Origin: Bacteroidota bacterium | GTDB taxonomy: Bacteria > Bacteroidota > Bacteroidia > Flavobacteriales > Weeksellaceae | DNA: 12,325 bases | Reading direction: 5' to 3' | Assembly (NCBI GenBank): GCA_023399675.1 | Contig: JAEWOM010000129.1 | Coordinates: 1 to 12,325, forward strand | Part shown: positions 1 to 6,335 of the stretch, piece by piece | Position numbering within the stretch: position 1 is the stretch's first letter | Layout: each line of letters starts with the position of its first letter | Program-made: the position numbers and the translations under genes | The notes under the pieces: generated by a model | What the model was told of the DNA's origin: nothing | What the model saw: only the letters and a program-made list of their open reading frames with translations | Database searches by the model: none

Positions 1-230
1 ACGCCATCCCGACCGACGGATTGTGGGATGTGGACAGAACCGACGAGCAGCAGATCGGCGCAACCTATCCCGAATTGGAAAAAATTCAAAAGGAATGGGG
101 CACCAAAACTGAAGACGATTATACAGGCAGGGATCTGGAAGTGTTCCGAATTTTTTCAAAAATGAACAGAGCTGCCCAGCATAAAATGAATCCGATTCCG
201 GTTTGTGAAATTCTGGATGAATGGAGATAA
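1..230 (+). CDS. nadE: NAD+ synthetase, C-terminal part (5' end outside window)
   Basis: This is the last ~76 codons of NAD+ synthetase, which amidates deamido-NAD+ (nicotinic acid adenine dinucleotide) to NAD+ with ATP in the cytoplasm, the final step of NAD synthesis. The frame is open from the window edge (first full codon at 3) and reads IPTDGLW, then RTDEQQIGATYPELE, then a tail with KMNPIPVCEI before TAA. The PTDGL and DEQQIGATY blocks are typical of the C-terminal region of NadE. A TTG at 21 is an internal codon, not a start, because the family match continues upstream of it. The N-terminal ATP-pyrophosphatase part is outside the window, so the glutamine- or ammonia-dependent type cannot be fully settled; the C-terminus resembles the short ammonia-dependent form. 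The gene is followed within 5 nt by a hairpin repeat that may also serve as its terminator. Confidence 0.9.
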   Translation, partial: AIPTDGLWDVDRTDEQQIGATYPELEKIQKEWGTKTEDDYTGRDLEVFRIFSKMNRAAQHKMNPIPVCEILDEWR

Positions 231-234
231 AATT

Positions 235-288
235 CCCCTCCTTTGGAGGGGTGGCAATCTGCCGGAGGCATGATTGACGGGGTGGTTT
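235..288 (+). repeat. Two-hairpin intergenic repeat (REP-like)
   Basis: The 63-nt gap between nadE and the ribonuclease gene is almost filled by two adjacent hairpins. The first has a perfect 7-bp stem, CCCCTCC (235-241) with GGAGGGG (245-251), and a TTT loop. The second pairs CAATC-TGCC (255-263) with GGCA-GATTG (267-276, T271 bulged) around a GGA loop. The motif GGGGTGG occurs after each hairpin (248-254 and 279-285). From memory, very similar CCCCTCC-TTT-GGAGGGGTGG...GACGGGGTGG blocks recur between genes in many Flavobacteriia genomes; I could not check this. It could be a mobile REP-type element, an RNA stability element or a terminator. Only the hairpins themselves are directly visible. 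Confidence 0.65.
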
Positions 289-293
289 ACAAT

Positions 294-815
294 ATGAACA
301 CAATGAATTCACAAAAAATCAAACTTTTCACCTTATTTGTAGTCGGCGCTCTTGCCGGAATGCTTGGCATGTATCTTTTCAACAACTACAAAATTGAAAA
401 AAAAGAACCTGCGCCGGTTAACCAGTCAGCTTCGCCGAGCGTTAATTCTCAAAACGCAACGTATTCAGCTCCGTCAAACAGCCGCTGGGAAATTGACGCA
501 CTTACCGACGAAGAAACAGTGGTTTCCTACGTAAAACAAAACCGGAAACTGCCCGATTATTATCTCACTAAATCGGAAGCCAGGGAAAAAGGCTGGGTTG
601 CTTCCAAAGGAAATCTATGTGATGTGCTTCCCGGAAAAGCGATTGGCGGCGATAAATTCTCAAACAGAGAGAAACTTTTACCGCAAGGGAATCAGTATTT
701 TGAGGCCGATGTAAATTACAACTGCGGAAACCGCGGCGCAGACCGAATCGTTTTTACTAAAAAGGGAGAAGTCTGGCTTACACACAATCACTATAAAAGT
801 TTTGAAAAACAGTAG
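294..815 (+). CDS. Barnase-family guanyl-specific ribonuclease, membrane-anchored
   Basis: A 173-residue ribonuclease of the barnase (N1/T1) family, which cleaves single-stranded RNA preferentially after G. Residues ~8-32 form a hydrophobic segment after a basic start, then a Pro/Ser/Asn-rich linker to ~63, then the catalytic domain (~65-173). The domain aligns with barnase almost throughout: LPDYYLTKSEA, GWVASKGNL, GKAIGGDKFSNRE, FEADVNYN, THNHYKSF. The equivalents of barnase K27, E73 (general base), R83, R87 and H102 (general acid) are K93, E137, R147, R151 and H166, so it should be active. C109 and C144 sit at barnase positions 43 and 80. No clear signal-peptidase site is seen, so a signal anchor with the domain outside the inner membrane is likely. 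The frame opens further upstream (to 243), but that lies inside the repeat; ATG 294 (or 303) is preferred. The next gene begins within 6 nt. Confidence 0.92.
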   Translation: MNTMNSQKIKLFTLFVVGALAGMLGMYLFNNYKIEKKEPAPVNQSASPSVNSQNATYSAPSNSRWEIDALTDEETVVSYVKQNRKLPDYYLTKSEAREKGWVASKGNLCDVLPGKAIGGDKFSNREKLLPQGNQYFEADVNYNCGNRGADRIVFTKKGEVWLTHNHYKSFEKQ

Positions 816-818
816 GTG

Positions 819-1454
819 ATGATGAGCGCCGGAAATAATTTCAGCAATTTCTTGAAGACGGTTTTATCGTGCTTTTTATTCTGCACAGTTTTTTCCTGTG
901 ATAACTATAAACCGGAAGCCTTGTCAACAGTCGTGAAGGAACAGGAGAAGACCATTACTATTCAGCCTTTTGATGATCTGCAGCCGGAAAAAGTACAGTA
1001 TGTTGCAAATGAAATCAGGAAAGTATATCCAAACATCAAAATACTTGCTCCGGTTCCCATTACGAAAGAGGCATATTATGCACCCAGAAACCGTTACCGC
1101 GCTGATACCATCATCCGCAAACTGCGGCAGAAAGCTGACAAAAATGAGATTATCATAGCTTTAACTTCGAAAGACATCAGCACGACGAACGCCGGTCATC
1201 CGGATTTTGGCGTGATGGGCTTAGGCTTCAGTCCCGGAAGCGCCTGTGTTGCTTCAAATTTCAGAGTAAAAAATAACGGACAGTTCGCTAAGGTTGCGAT
1301 TCACGAACTCGGACACACACAGGGATTGCCGCACTGCCCTGTAAAAACATGTTTAATGCGCGATGCTGAAGGCAAAAACCGCACAGATCAATTAACCGGT
1401 TTCTGCCCGAAATGTAAAGCATTCCTTAAAAAGAAAAACTGGAAACTCACTTAA
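819..1454 (+). CDS. Archaemetzincin-like zinc metalloprotease, lipoprotein
   Basis: A 211-residue metalloprotease-like protein. Near its C-terminus it carries HELGHTQGLPHC, then C-x4-C-x-M and C-x2-C. This is the archaemetzincin signature HExxHxxGxxHCx4CxM...CxxC: three histidines and a glutamate for the catalytic zinc, a Met-turn, and four cysteines for a structural zinc. The spacing from Met to CxxC is about 15 residues, slightly shorter than the 17 usually given. The N-terminus has a hydrophobic stretch ending in TVFSC (lipidated Cys27), so the mature protein is probably anchored in the envelope or on the surface. Family substrates are poorly known; bacterial members are mostly uncharacterised. 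GTG 816, ATG 819 and ATG 822 are all possible starts; 819 is chosen. It follows the ribonuclease stop by 3 nt, so the two are almost certainly translated from one mRNA. Confidence 0.85.
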   Translation: MMSAGNNFSNFLKTVLSCFLFCTVFSCDNYKPEALSTVVKEQEKTITIQPFDDLQPEKVQYVANEIRKVYPNIKILAPVPITKEAYYAPRNRYRADTIIRKLRQKADKNEIIIALTSKDISTTNAGHPDFGVMGLGFSPGSACVASNFRVKNNGQFAKVAIHELGHTQGLPHCPVKTCLMRDAEGKNRTDQLTGFCPKCKAFLKKKNWKLT

Positions 1455-1487
1455 GAAAAAACCAAAACCCATTCGAAAAATTCAAAA

Positions 1488-1787
1488 ATGACAACAGCTT
1501 ACATAGATTTTACAGACATCGGTGATTACGAGGAATTTTATCAACAACTGAAAGAAAAAGTTTCGCTGCCTGATTACTTTGGAGACAATCTCGATGCTCT
1601 GTATGATGTGATAACGGGCGGCATTGAACTTCCGCTGCACCTCGAATTTGTCAATATGAGTGTGGACCAGCTGGAGACATTTGAGGATTTACTCGCCACA
1701 CTGGAAGATGCCGAAGAAGAATCAGAGGATTTTACATTCACATACTGCCTCGAACAGTATGAAGATGATGATGAGCCACAGGAATGA
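1488..1787 (+). CDS. Barstar-family ribonuclease inhibitor
   Basis: A 99-residue acidic protein without a signal peptide, so cytoplasmic. It matches barstar over its first ~86 residues: LPDYFGDNLDALYDVITG corresponds to the inhibitory helix-loop of barstar. Barstar Y29, D35 and D39, which plug the barnase active site, are Y30, D36 and D40; barstar Y30 and W38 are F31 and Y39; barstar E76 aligns with D74. A strongly acidic tail (EDDDEPQE) extends past the usual 90-residue end. It lies 33 nt after the metalloprotease, on the same strand as the ribonuclease two genes upstream. The natural partner is therefore presumably that ribonuclease, inhibited if it remains in or returns to the cytoplasm. 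Orphan barstars also exist in bacteria, so pairing is inferred from gene order and the conserved interface. Confidence 0.9.
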   Translation: MTTAYIDFTDIGDYEEFYQQLKEKVSLPDYFGDNLDALYDVITGGIELPLHLEFVNMSVDQLETFEDLLATLEDAEEESEDFTFTYCLEQYEDDDEPQE

Positions 1788-1832
1788 CAAAAAAAGGACT
1801 GCTTTTTGCATCCACCTGTAAAAATTACTTTT

Positions 1833-2147
1833 ATGGACATATTAATCAATACAGACAATCACGTAGGAGCAGATCAGGCAACAAAAGATTATTACAGAGA
1901 GGAACTTCAGAGTTCCCTGGAAAGATTCAGCGACTATGTGACGCGCTATGAAGTATTTTTCTCAGACGAAGCAAGTAACAAGGAAGTGGAAGGCGATCAA
2001 AAATGTGTGATTGAAGCCAGAATAAAAGGAAGAAACCCGGAAAGAGTTTCAAGCCACGGTTCTACCCAGAAAACAGCTTTTGACGGGGCTGTCGACAAAA
2101 TAAAAGTACTGCTCGGCAGAACAATTGAGAAACAGCGCGGATATTAA
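1833..2147 (+). CDS. HPF/RaiA-like ribosome-associated protein (short form)
   Basis: A 104-residue protein resembling the single-domain hibernation promoting factor/RaiA family (sigma-54 modulation/S30EA). These bind the 30S decoding centre and keep idle ribosomes inactive in stationary phase. The visible pattern fits the beta-alpha-beta-beta-beta-alpha fold: strand MDILINTDN, helix 18-39, strands around YEVFFSD, KCVIEARIKG and RVSSHG, then helix TAFDGAVDKIKVLLGRTIEKQ. There is no C-terminal dimerisation domain as in long HPF. A TTG start at 1806 is possible in the same frame, but ATG 1833 places the first beta-strand right at the N-terminus as in the family. It starts 45 nt after the barstar gene and shares its terminator, so co-transcription is likely. 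The similarity is moderate, and the exact role (HPF, YfiA or another ribosome-binding factor) is not resolved. Confidence 0.75.
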   Translation: MDILINTDNHVGADQATKDYYREELQSSLERFSDYVTRYEVFFSDEASNKEVEGDQKCVIEARIKGRNPERVSSHGSTQKTAFDGAVDKIKVLLGRTIEKQRGY

Positions 2148-2164
2148 TTTACCCGTCACAAAAA

Positions 2165-2200
2165 AATAAAAAAGTGCTTCAGATTGAGGCACTTTTTTTT
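2165..2200 (+). terminator. Bidirectional intrinsic terminator between the HPF-like gene and pafA
   Basis: A 9-bp stem (AGTGCTTCA 2173-2181 with TGAGGCACT 2185-2193, one G·T pair) closes a 3-nt loop. It is flanked by an A-run on the left and eight T on the right. Either transcript therefore ends in a stem followed by a U-tract. It sits 25 nt after the HPF-like stop and just beyond the end of the convergent pafA gene. Confidence 0.88.
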
Positions 2201-2211
2201 AATTCATATCG

Positions 2212-3858
2212 TTACTTTTCAAAAACTTCAACAATCGGATTTCCGATATTTCCGCTGGGGTTTTCAATTTTCAGCATCTGTGCAAGTGTAGGTGCGATAT
2301 CTGACATATGATACGGCTTCGAACTTTCACCTCTGTTGACGCCGGTACCGTAGAAAATCAGCGGAATATGCGAATCGTACGAATTCCAGACGCTGTGCGT
2401 GGTTCCTTTCTTGGCATAATTCGGAAGCATTCCATCGTGAGAAATAATCTGAATATCGCCGCTGCGCTGCCAGTTGTAGCCGTTAATAATTCTCGATTTG
2501 ATCGGTTCCGGAATGGCAGACTCTCCCACTTTCTTCAAATCCACGGCATATAAAACACGGGGATCTTTGTTCAACTGCGTGATGATGCGGTTTTTAATAT
2601 TCTCTTCGTTTAAACTGTTTTCCGCAATCAGGTTGTGGTTAATATAAATCTGGTAGTTATCGATTGCCCAGATTAATTTTTCATGTGCGAACTGTGCTTT
2701 CAGATCTTCTTCAAGGTTTTTCTGCAGGCCGTCGTCGAAGAATCCGGTGAGCATCTTATTGGCTCTCATGTAGCCTTCTGCATGTGCACCGCCATGATCA
2801 GCAGAGAGAAAAACCAGATAATTGCCTGCACCGACTTTTTTGTCGAGCATCGCAAAGAAATCTTCCAGATCTTTATCCAGACGCATATACGTATCCTGAA
2901 TTTCCACAGAATTCGGACCGAAAGCATGGCCCACGTAATCCGTGGAAGCCAGATTGACAGCCAGGAAATCCGTGTCAGCATTTTTACCCATCTGATATCC
3001 GTCCACTGCTGCTTCTGCCACTTTCAGAGAGAGCGTATTTCCGAAAGGAGTCGTACGAATCACATTTTTCTTCGCAGCATAGTCGGCAGCTAAGTTACTG
3101 TATGGAAAAACCGGCTGTTTTGCACTTCCGAGCAGATGTTCCCATGCAACATTATCGGCAGTACTTTCGCGGTATTCTGCGATGGGCTTCAGTGTTTTCC
3201 AACCATTAGCAACCAGTTTTTCACCCCAGTTCTGAGCATTGAAAGTCTTCAGCCACTGCGGAAGTTCATTCATATAATAAGAGCTCGTCACGAAATGGCC
3301 TGTGGCTTCATCAAACCAGAAAGCGCCGGTTGGATTATGGCCTGCAGGAAGAATTGAGGCGCGGTCTTTCAAAGAAACGCCTACTACCTTTGAGCGAAAA
3401 TTTGTGGCAATCCCAAGTTGGTCTGTGATGGTGGTACTCCAAAGGTTATGTGGTGAATGGGCACCGATTTTTTCCGAGGAAGAACCGACACCTTTTACAG
3501 ATTTGTCTGTGGTACAGTACACATTTTCACCGGTTTTACGGTCGGTCCAGTCATTACCGGCAATTCCGTGAATAGACGGAACAGAACCGGTATATGCCGA
3601 AGTATGGCCGATAGCCGTAACGGTCGGGACGTAATCAATCATCACATTGTTCAGGTTGAAACCGTCGTTCATAAGCCTGTTGAAACCGCCTTTTCCGTAA
3701 TGCCGCTGATATTTATACAGAAAATCCCACCTCATCTGATCCACCATAATTCCAACTACCAATTTAGGTTGGGTCTTCGTGGAATTTTGATTTCTTTGAG
3801 CATTAAATGACGAGAAGAGGGCAAACAGCAGTATAAAAATCTGGATTTTTCTGAGCAT
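2212..3858 (-). CDS. pafA: PafA-type alkaline phosphatase, exported
   Basis: A 548-residue exported alkaline phosphatase of the PafA type, which releases phosphate from phosphomonoesters in the periplasm or outside the cell. A signal peptide is visible, ending near FNA-Q (20/21). The active site of E. meningoseptica PafA is present throughout with a constant +2 offset. The nucleophile T79 is T81 (in PTVTAIGHTS). N100, K162 and R164, the phosphate-binding residues that distinguish it from diesterases, are N102, K164 and R166. The zinc ligands D38, D305, H309, D352, H353 and H486 are D40, D307, H311, D354, H355 and H488. Length is normal for the family (~546). A TAAATTTG box lies 22 nt upstream of the start. 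It is probably monocistronic. PafA enzymes are reported as largely phosphate-insensitive in regulation; no Pho-box-like repeat was recognised here. Confidence 0.95.
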   Translation of the reverse strand: MLRKIQIFILLFALFSSFNAQRNQNSTKTQPKLVVGIMVDQMRWDFLYKYQRHYGKGGFNRLMNDGFNLNNVMIDYVPTVTAIGHTSAYTGSVPSIHGIAGNDWTDRKTGENVYCTTDKSVKGVGSSSEKIGAHSPHNLWSTTITDQLGIATNFRSKVVGVSLKDRASILPAGHNPTGAFWFDEATGHFVTSSYYMNELPQWLKTFNAQNWGEKLVANGWKTLKPIAEYRESTADNVAWEHLLGSAKQPVFPYSNLAADYAAKKNVIRTTPFGNTLSLKVAEAAVDGYQMGKNADTDFLAVNLASTDYVGHAFGPNSVEIQDTYMRLDKDLEDFFAMLDKKVGAGNYLVFLSADHGGAHAEGYMRANKMLTGFFDDGLQKNLEEDLKAQFAHEKLIWAIDNYQIYINHNLIAENSLNEENIKNRIITQLNKDPRVLYAVDLKKVGESAIPEPIKSRIINGYNWQRSGDIQIISHDGMLPNYAKKGTTHSVWNSYDSHIPLIFYGTGVNRGESSKPYHMSDIAPTLAQMLKIENPSGNIGNPIVEVFEK

Positions 3859-3879
3859 TTTCGGGAATTTTTAGAAGTA

Positions 3880-3887
3880 CAAATTTA
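3880..3887 (-). promoter_or_regulatory. -7 promoter box for pafA
   Basis: On the minus strand this reads TAAATTTG, an exact match to the Bacteroidota -7 consensus TAnnTTTG, 22 nt upstream of the pafA start. No TTG is found at the expected -33 distance (a TTCC is there instead), so this is a half-conserved promoter. Its 10-nt context CGTAAATTTG is identical in the mdh promoter. Confidence 0.65.
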
Positions 3888-3950
3888 CGTTAATCCTGCG
3901 AGTTGACGGAAGCTGAATAATTAACTATTTGTTACTACTGAGGCAATTTT

Positions 3951-4961
3951 TCATTTGGTAAATATTATTTCGTCGAGGTTCAATTCCCAGGAATCCAGAT
4001 CTTCATAGGTAATCTTGATCGTATAATCATCCACGAATTCTATCTCCTTGTTGCAAAAATGTGTGCAGCTCTCTACAATGACGGGAAAATAGAGTTTTTT
4101 CAACTTGTCGTACGCTATAAGATCTCCCCGGAAATAAATCAGTAAAAACCGACCGTTTTCAATTGTGCTTTCTGAGCCGCCGTTAATTTCGAAAAGGTTT
4201 TCCTGATAGCAAGTAGAAAATACTTCATCCATCTCACCGATAAAACCTGCACCAAAAGCTGAATCAACGCCATTGTCCTTCTGCCATTTTTCCCGGTAAT
4301 TTTTGTAATGTTCTGCATTTTTTTCAGCTGCTGTAGGATGATAAATATATGGTGAACCATCAGCAAAGCGCTTCAAAGTCCGGTAGTAAACAGGCGCCTT
4401 ATTCTCGACAAATGTGCCTTTGATGCAGCTTGCACAAAGATCTGTCGGGTATCCAACATATTCCAAACGGTAATGTTCGTTCGGATTATTGATGTTCAGC
4501 ATCAGGAAATTCACTTCCTGTTCCTGAATGGCTTTACCCATGTAACTGACGTTAGATGCGATAAACAGAAATTCCCTGCCGTTTACCTTTTCTATTTTCA
4601 GATTGGCACTGTCAATCCTGAGGTAACTCCAGTCCGTTTCAAAAATTTCCTTCTGCAGGATCAGTTTTTCTTTACCATCTTCAAAACGGTATTGTTCTGC
4701 GATCAGCACGTTAAGCGTATCTGCATAAAAATAATTACCGCGCGATTCGTTGGACTTTACAAAAAGTCTGAAAAATCCATCTTTGGTTTTTGCCGTAAAT
4801 ACGCTTTTCTGTTTCAAGCTGTCGGGAATATGGTTTTCCGTCTTCCGAACCAACTCTTGTTTAGCATTTTTCTGCACGGCTTCGTTCTTGCCGCAACTTA
4901 GAACACAGAGCAGAAATATTAAAAAAGCAATCACCACGATCTGAAGCAATTTTGAAATCAT
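3951..4961 (-). CDS. Predicted lipoprotein of unknown function
   Basis: A 336-residue protein that I do not recognise. The N-terminus is a clear lipoprotein signal: MISKLLQ, a hydrophobic core, then VLSC with Cys23 as the lipidated residue. The mature part is rich in Lys/Glu and predicted beta-strand, with no transmembrane segment after the signal. It has five further cysteines, two as a CxxC (C176-C179, CASC) and two as CxxxC (C299 and C303), plus C251. These could form disulfides or a metal site in the periplasm, but no known motif surrounds them. No strong promoter box is seen upstream; the best candidate (TAATTTAA on the minus strand) departs from the consensus at two positions. It lies 92 nt upstream of pafA on the same strand, but the pafA promoter sits in between, so a shared function is not implied. 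Confidence 0.8.
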   Translation of the reverse strand: MISKLLQIVVIAFLIFLLCVLSCGKNEAVQKNAKQELVRKTENHIPDSLKQKSVFTAKTKDGFFRLFVKSNESRGNYFYADTLNVLIAEQYRFEDGKEKLILQKEIFETDWSYLRIDSANLKIEKVNGREFLFIASNVSYMGKAIQEQEVNFLMLNINNPNEHYRLEYVGYPTDLCASCIKGTFVENKAPVYYRTLKRFADGSPYIYHPTAAEKNAEHYKNYREKWQKDNGVDSAFGAGFIGEMDEVFSTCYQENLFEINGGSESTIENGRFLLIYFRGDLIAYDKLKKLYFPVIVESCTHFCNKEIEFVDDYTIKITYEDLDSWELNLDEIIFTK

Positions 4962-5024
4962 AGCGTTGTGTTTTTGCTGAGTTTAAATTACGAAGAAATA
5001 TGATGCGTTGAAAAAAAAGAAAAA

Positions 5025-5110
5025 ACCCGATCCTAGCCCCGATTGCAGCGGAAATCCTTTTTTTGTTTGGGTTTGGAATGGCAAAAAAAGATTGCAGCGG
5101 AAAGCGGGTG
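5025..5110 (+). repeat. Structured intergenic repeat with duplicated GATTGCAGCGGAAA
   Basis: Between the lipoprotein gene and mdh lie two exact copies of the 14-mer GATTGCAGCGGAAA (5041-5054 and 5090-5103), 49 nt apart. Between them is an inverted repeat, CTTTTTTTG (5057-5065) with CAAAAAAAG (5082-5090), around a 16-nt loop. AATC before and GATT after can extend the stem with one bulge. The left flank is CCCGATCCTAGCCCCGAT, the right flank AAGCGGGTGC. From memory, similar blocks (AGCCC-GAT...AGCGG...ATCCTTTTT...AAAAAGAT...AGCGG) recur between genes in many Flavobacteriia; this was not checked here. Its role is unknown. It could be a terminator, a mobile REP-type element or a folded RNA. No convincing coding frame covers it. 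Confidence 0.6.
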
Positions 5111-5147
5111 CACACGTGTAAAATGGTGGAAACGCCCTGCTCCTGAA

Positions 5148-5179
5148 AAAAGAAAAACGCACCTGAAGAGATGCGTTTT
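5148..5179 (-). terminator. Intrinsic terminator of mdh
   Basis: On the minus strand, AAAACGCA pairs with TGCGTTTT over 8 bp (plus positions 5154-5161 with 5172-5179) around a 10-nt loop. It is followed by a T-rich run, 20 nt after the mdh stop. The opposite direction lacks a comparable T-run, which fits termination of mdh. Confidence 0.8.
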
Positions 5180-5199
5180 GTACTGTTTCTGATTTGCGC

Positions 5200-6126
5200 T
5201 TATACGCCCAGATCGCCGTTTACTTCGCGAACTGCGTTTGCAGCCTCCTCAAATTTGGATTTTTCTGCATCGGTAAGTTCAATTTCTACAATTTTTTCTA
5301 CGCCGTTTCTGCCGATGATCGCCGGTACACCCAGACAGATATCTTTCTGGCCGTATTCACCGTCCAGCATCAGTGAGCATGGAATCATTTTTTTCTGGTC
5401 GCACGCGATAGCATGAACAATCACGGAAACCGCTGCTCCCGGAGCGTACCATGCAGAAGTTCCCAAAAGTTTGGTCAAAGTTGCACCTCCCACTTTTGTT
5501 TCCTCGATTACATAGTTCTGCTTTTCTTCATCCAAAAATTCTGAAACCGCCACACCGTTTCTTGTTGCTTTGCTCATCAAAGGAAGCATTCCTGTATCGC
5601 TGTGTGCTGCGATCACCATGCCGTCCACATCAGAAGCTGGGCATCCTAACGCTTCGGAAAGTCTGTATTTGAAACGTGCGCTGTCCAAAGCACCGCCCAT
5701 TCCGATAATTCTCTCTTTTGGAAGTCCGGACGTTTTGTGAACCAGGTAAGTCATCGTATCCATCGGATTGGAAACTACGATGATGATGACATCCGGAGAA
5801 TGTTTTACGAGGTTAGCAGTTACTTCTTTCACGATTCCGGCGTTGATGCCGATCAGTTCTTCACGTGTCATTCCAGGTTTTCTCGGAATTCCGGATGTGA
5901 TTACAGCAACATCAGAACCGGCAGTTTTGGAATAATCGCCGGTGGTACCGGTAATTTTGGTATCAAAACCGTTAAGCGATGCGGTTTGCATCAAATCCAT
6001 GGCTTTACCCTCTGCAAAACCTTCCTTAATGTCCACCAAAACTACTTCTGAACAGAAGTTTTTCATTGCGATGTATTCTGCGCACGATGCGCCTACAGCT
6101 CCTGCTCCGACTACGGTAACTTTCAT
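5200..6126 (-). CDS. mdh: Malate dehydrogenase
   Basis: A 308-residue NAD-dependent malate dehydrogenase of the LDH-like type, converting malate to oxaloacetate in the TCA cycle in the cytoplasm. The N-terminal Rossmann fold has GAGAVG (7-12) and an acidic NAD-binding residue, D32. The substrate loop IPRKPGMTREE carries R82 and R88. R82 at the specificity position marks it as malate rather than lactate dehydrogenase. The catalytic pair is D148 and H175 (in AAHSDTGM), with the substrate-binding R151 beside D148. N120 lies in VVSNPMD. Length and motifs are normal, and nothing is missing. It is monocistronic, with its own promoter upstream and terminator downstream, and divergent from the TPR gene. 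Confidence 0.96.
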   Translation of the reverse strand: MKVTVVGAGAVGASCAEYIAMKNFCSEVVLVDIKEGFAEGKAMDLMQTASLNGFDTKITGTTGDYSKTAGSDVAVITSGIPRKPGMTREELIGINAGIVKEVTANLVKHSPDVIIIVVSNPMDTMTYLVHKTSGLPKERIIGMGGALDSARFKYRLSEALGCPASDVDGMVIAAHSDTGMLPLMSKATRNGVAVSEFLDEEKQNYVIEETKVGGATLTKLLGTSAWYAPGAAVSVIVHAIACDQKKMIPCSLMLDGEYGQKDICLGVPAIIGRNGVEKIVEIELTDAEKSKFEEAANAVREVNGDLGV

Positions 6127-6185
6127 AATATATTTATTTTATTGATTTTAAATGTTGATTTTCTGAATGTGAATTATTCGGATTT

Positions 6186-6216
6186 CAAATTTACGAAATG
6201 TAGAAAAATTGGACAA
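6186..6216 (-). promoter_or_regulatory. Promoter of mdh (Bacteroidota -33/-7 type)
   Basis: On the minus strand TTG (plus 6214-6216) is separated by 20 nt from TAAATTTG (plus 6186-6193). This is the full consensus TTG-N17-23-TAnnTTTG of flavobacterial housekeeping promoters. It predicts a transcript start near 6180 and an A/T-rich leader of about 50 nt before the mdh ATG. Confidence 0.78.
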
Positions 6217-6335
6217 TTTTTGAAGTTTGCTTTTTCTGAAATAAAATAAATGTCTCCGCTTTGAAAACGTCTGCATTTTGAATCATAAAAAAGCGTATCA
6301 TTACCATAACAAATGCTGTAGCAAGATTTCTAACA

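Noticed and set aside
243-293. Upstream extension of the ribonuclease gene to a TTG at 243
   Set aside because: The added 17 codons lie entirely inside the double-hairpin repeat and do not resemble a signal sequence; ATG 294 gives a normal basic-hydrophobic N-terminus.
294-2147. Recently mobile toxin island
   Set aside because: No transposase, integrase, tRNA or target-site duplication is seen, and base composition looks similar to the neighbours; only the flanking repeat hints at a junction.
2683-3093. 136-codon frame antisense to pafA
   Set aside because: It is a shadow of the strongly conserved pafA coding sequence; similar shadows opposite groEL and mdh were dropped for the same reason.
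4861-5115. 84-codon minus-strand frame across the repeat and the start of the lipoprotein gene
   Set aside because: It overlaps about 100 nt of the better-supported lipoprotein gene in another frame and otherwise consists of the intergenic repeat.
5112-5119. Palindrome ACACGTGT as a possible operator
   Set aside because: It is a single 8-bp palindrome far from any start codon and downstream of mdh; no second half-site or promoter supports a regulatory role.
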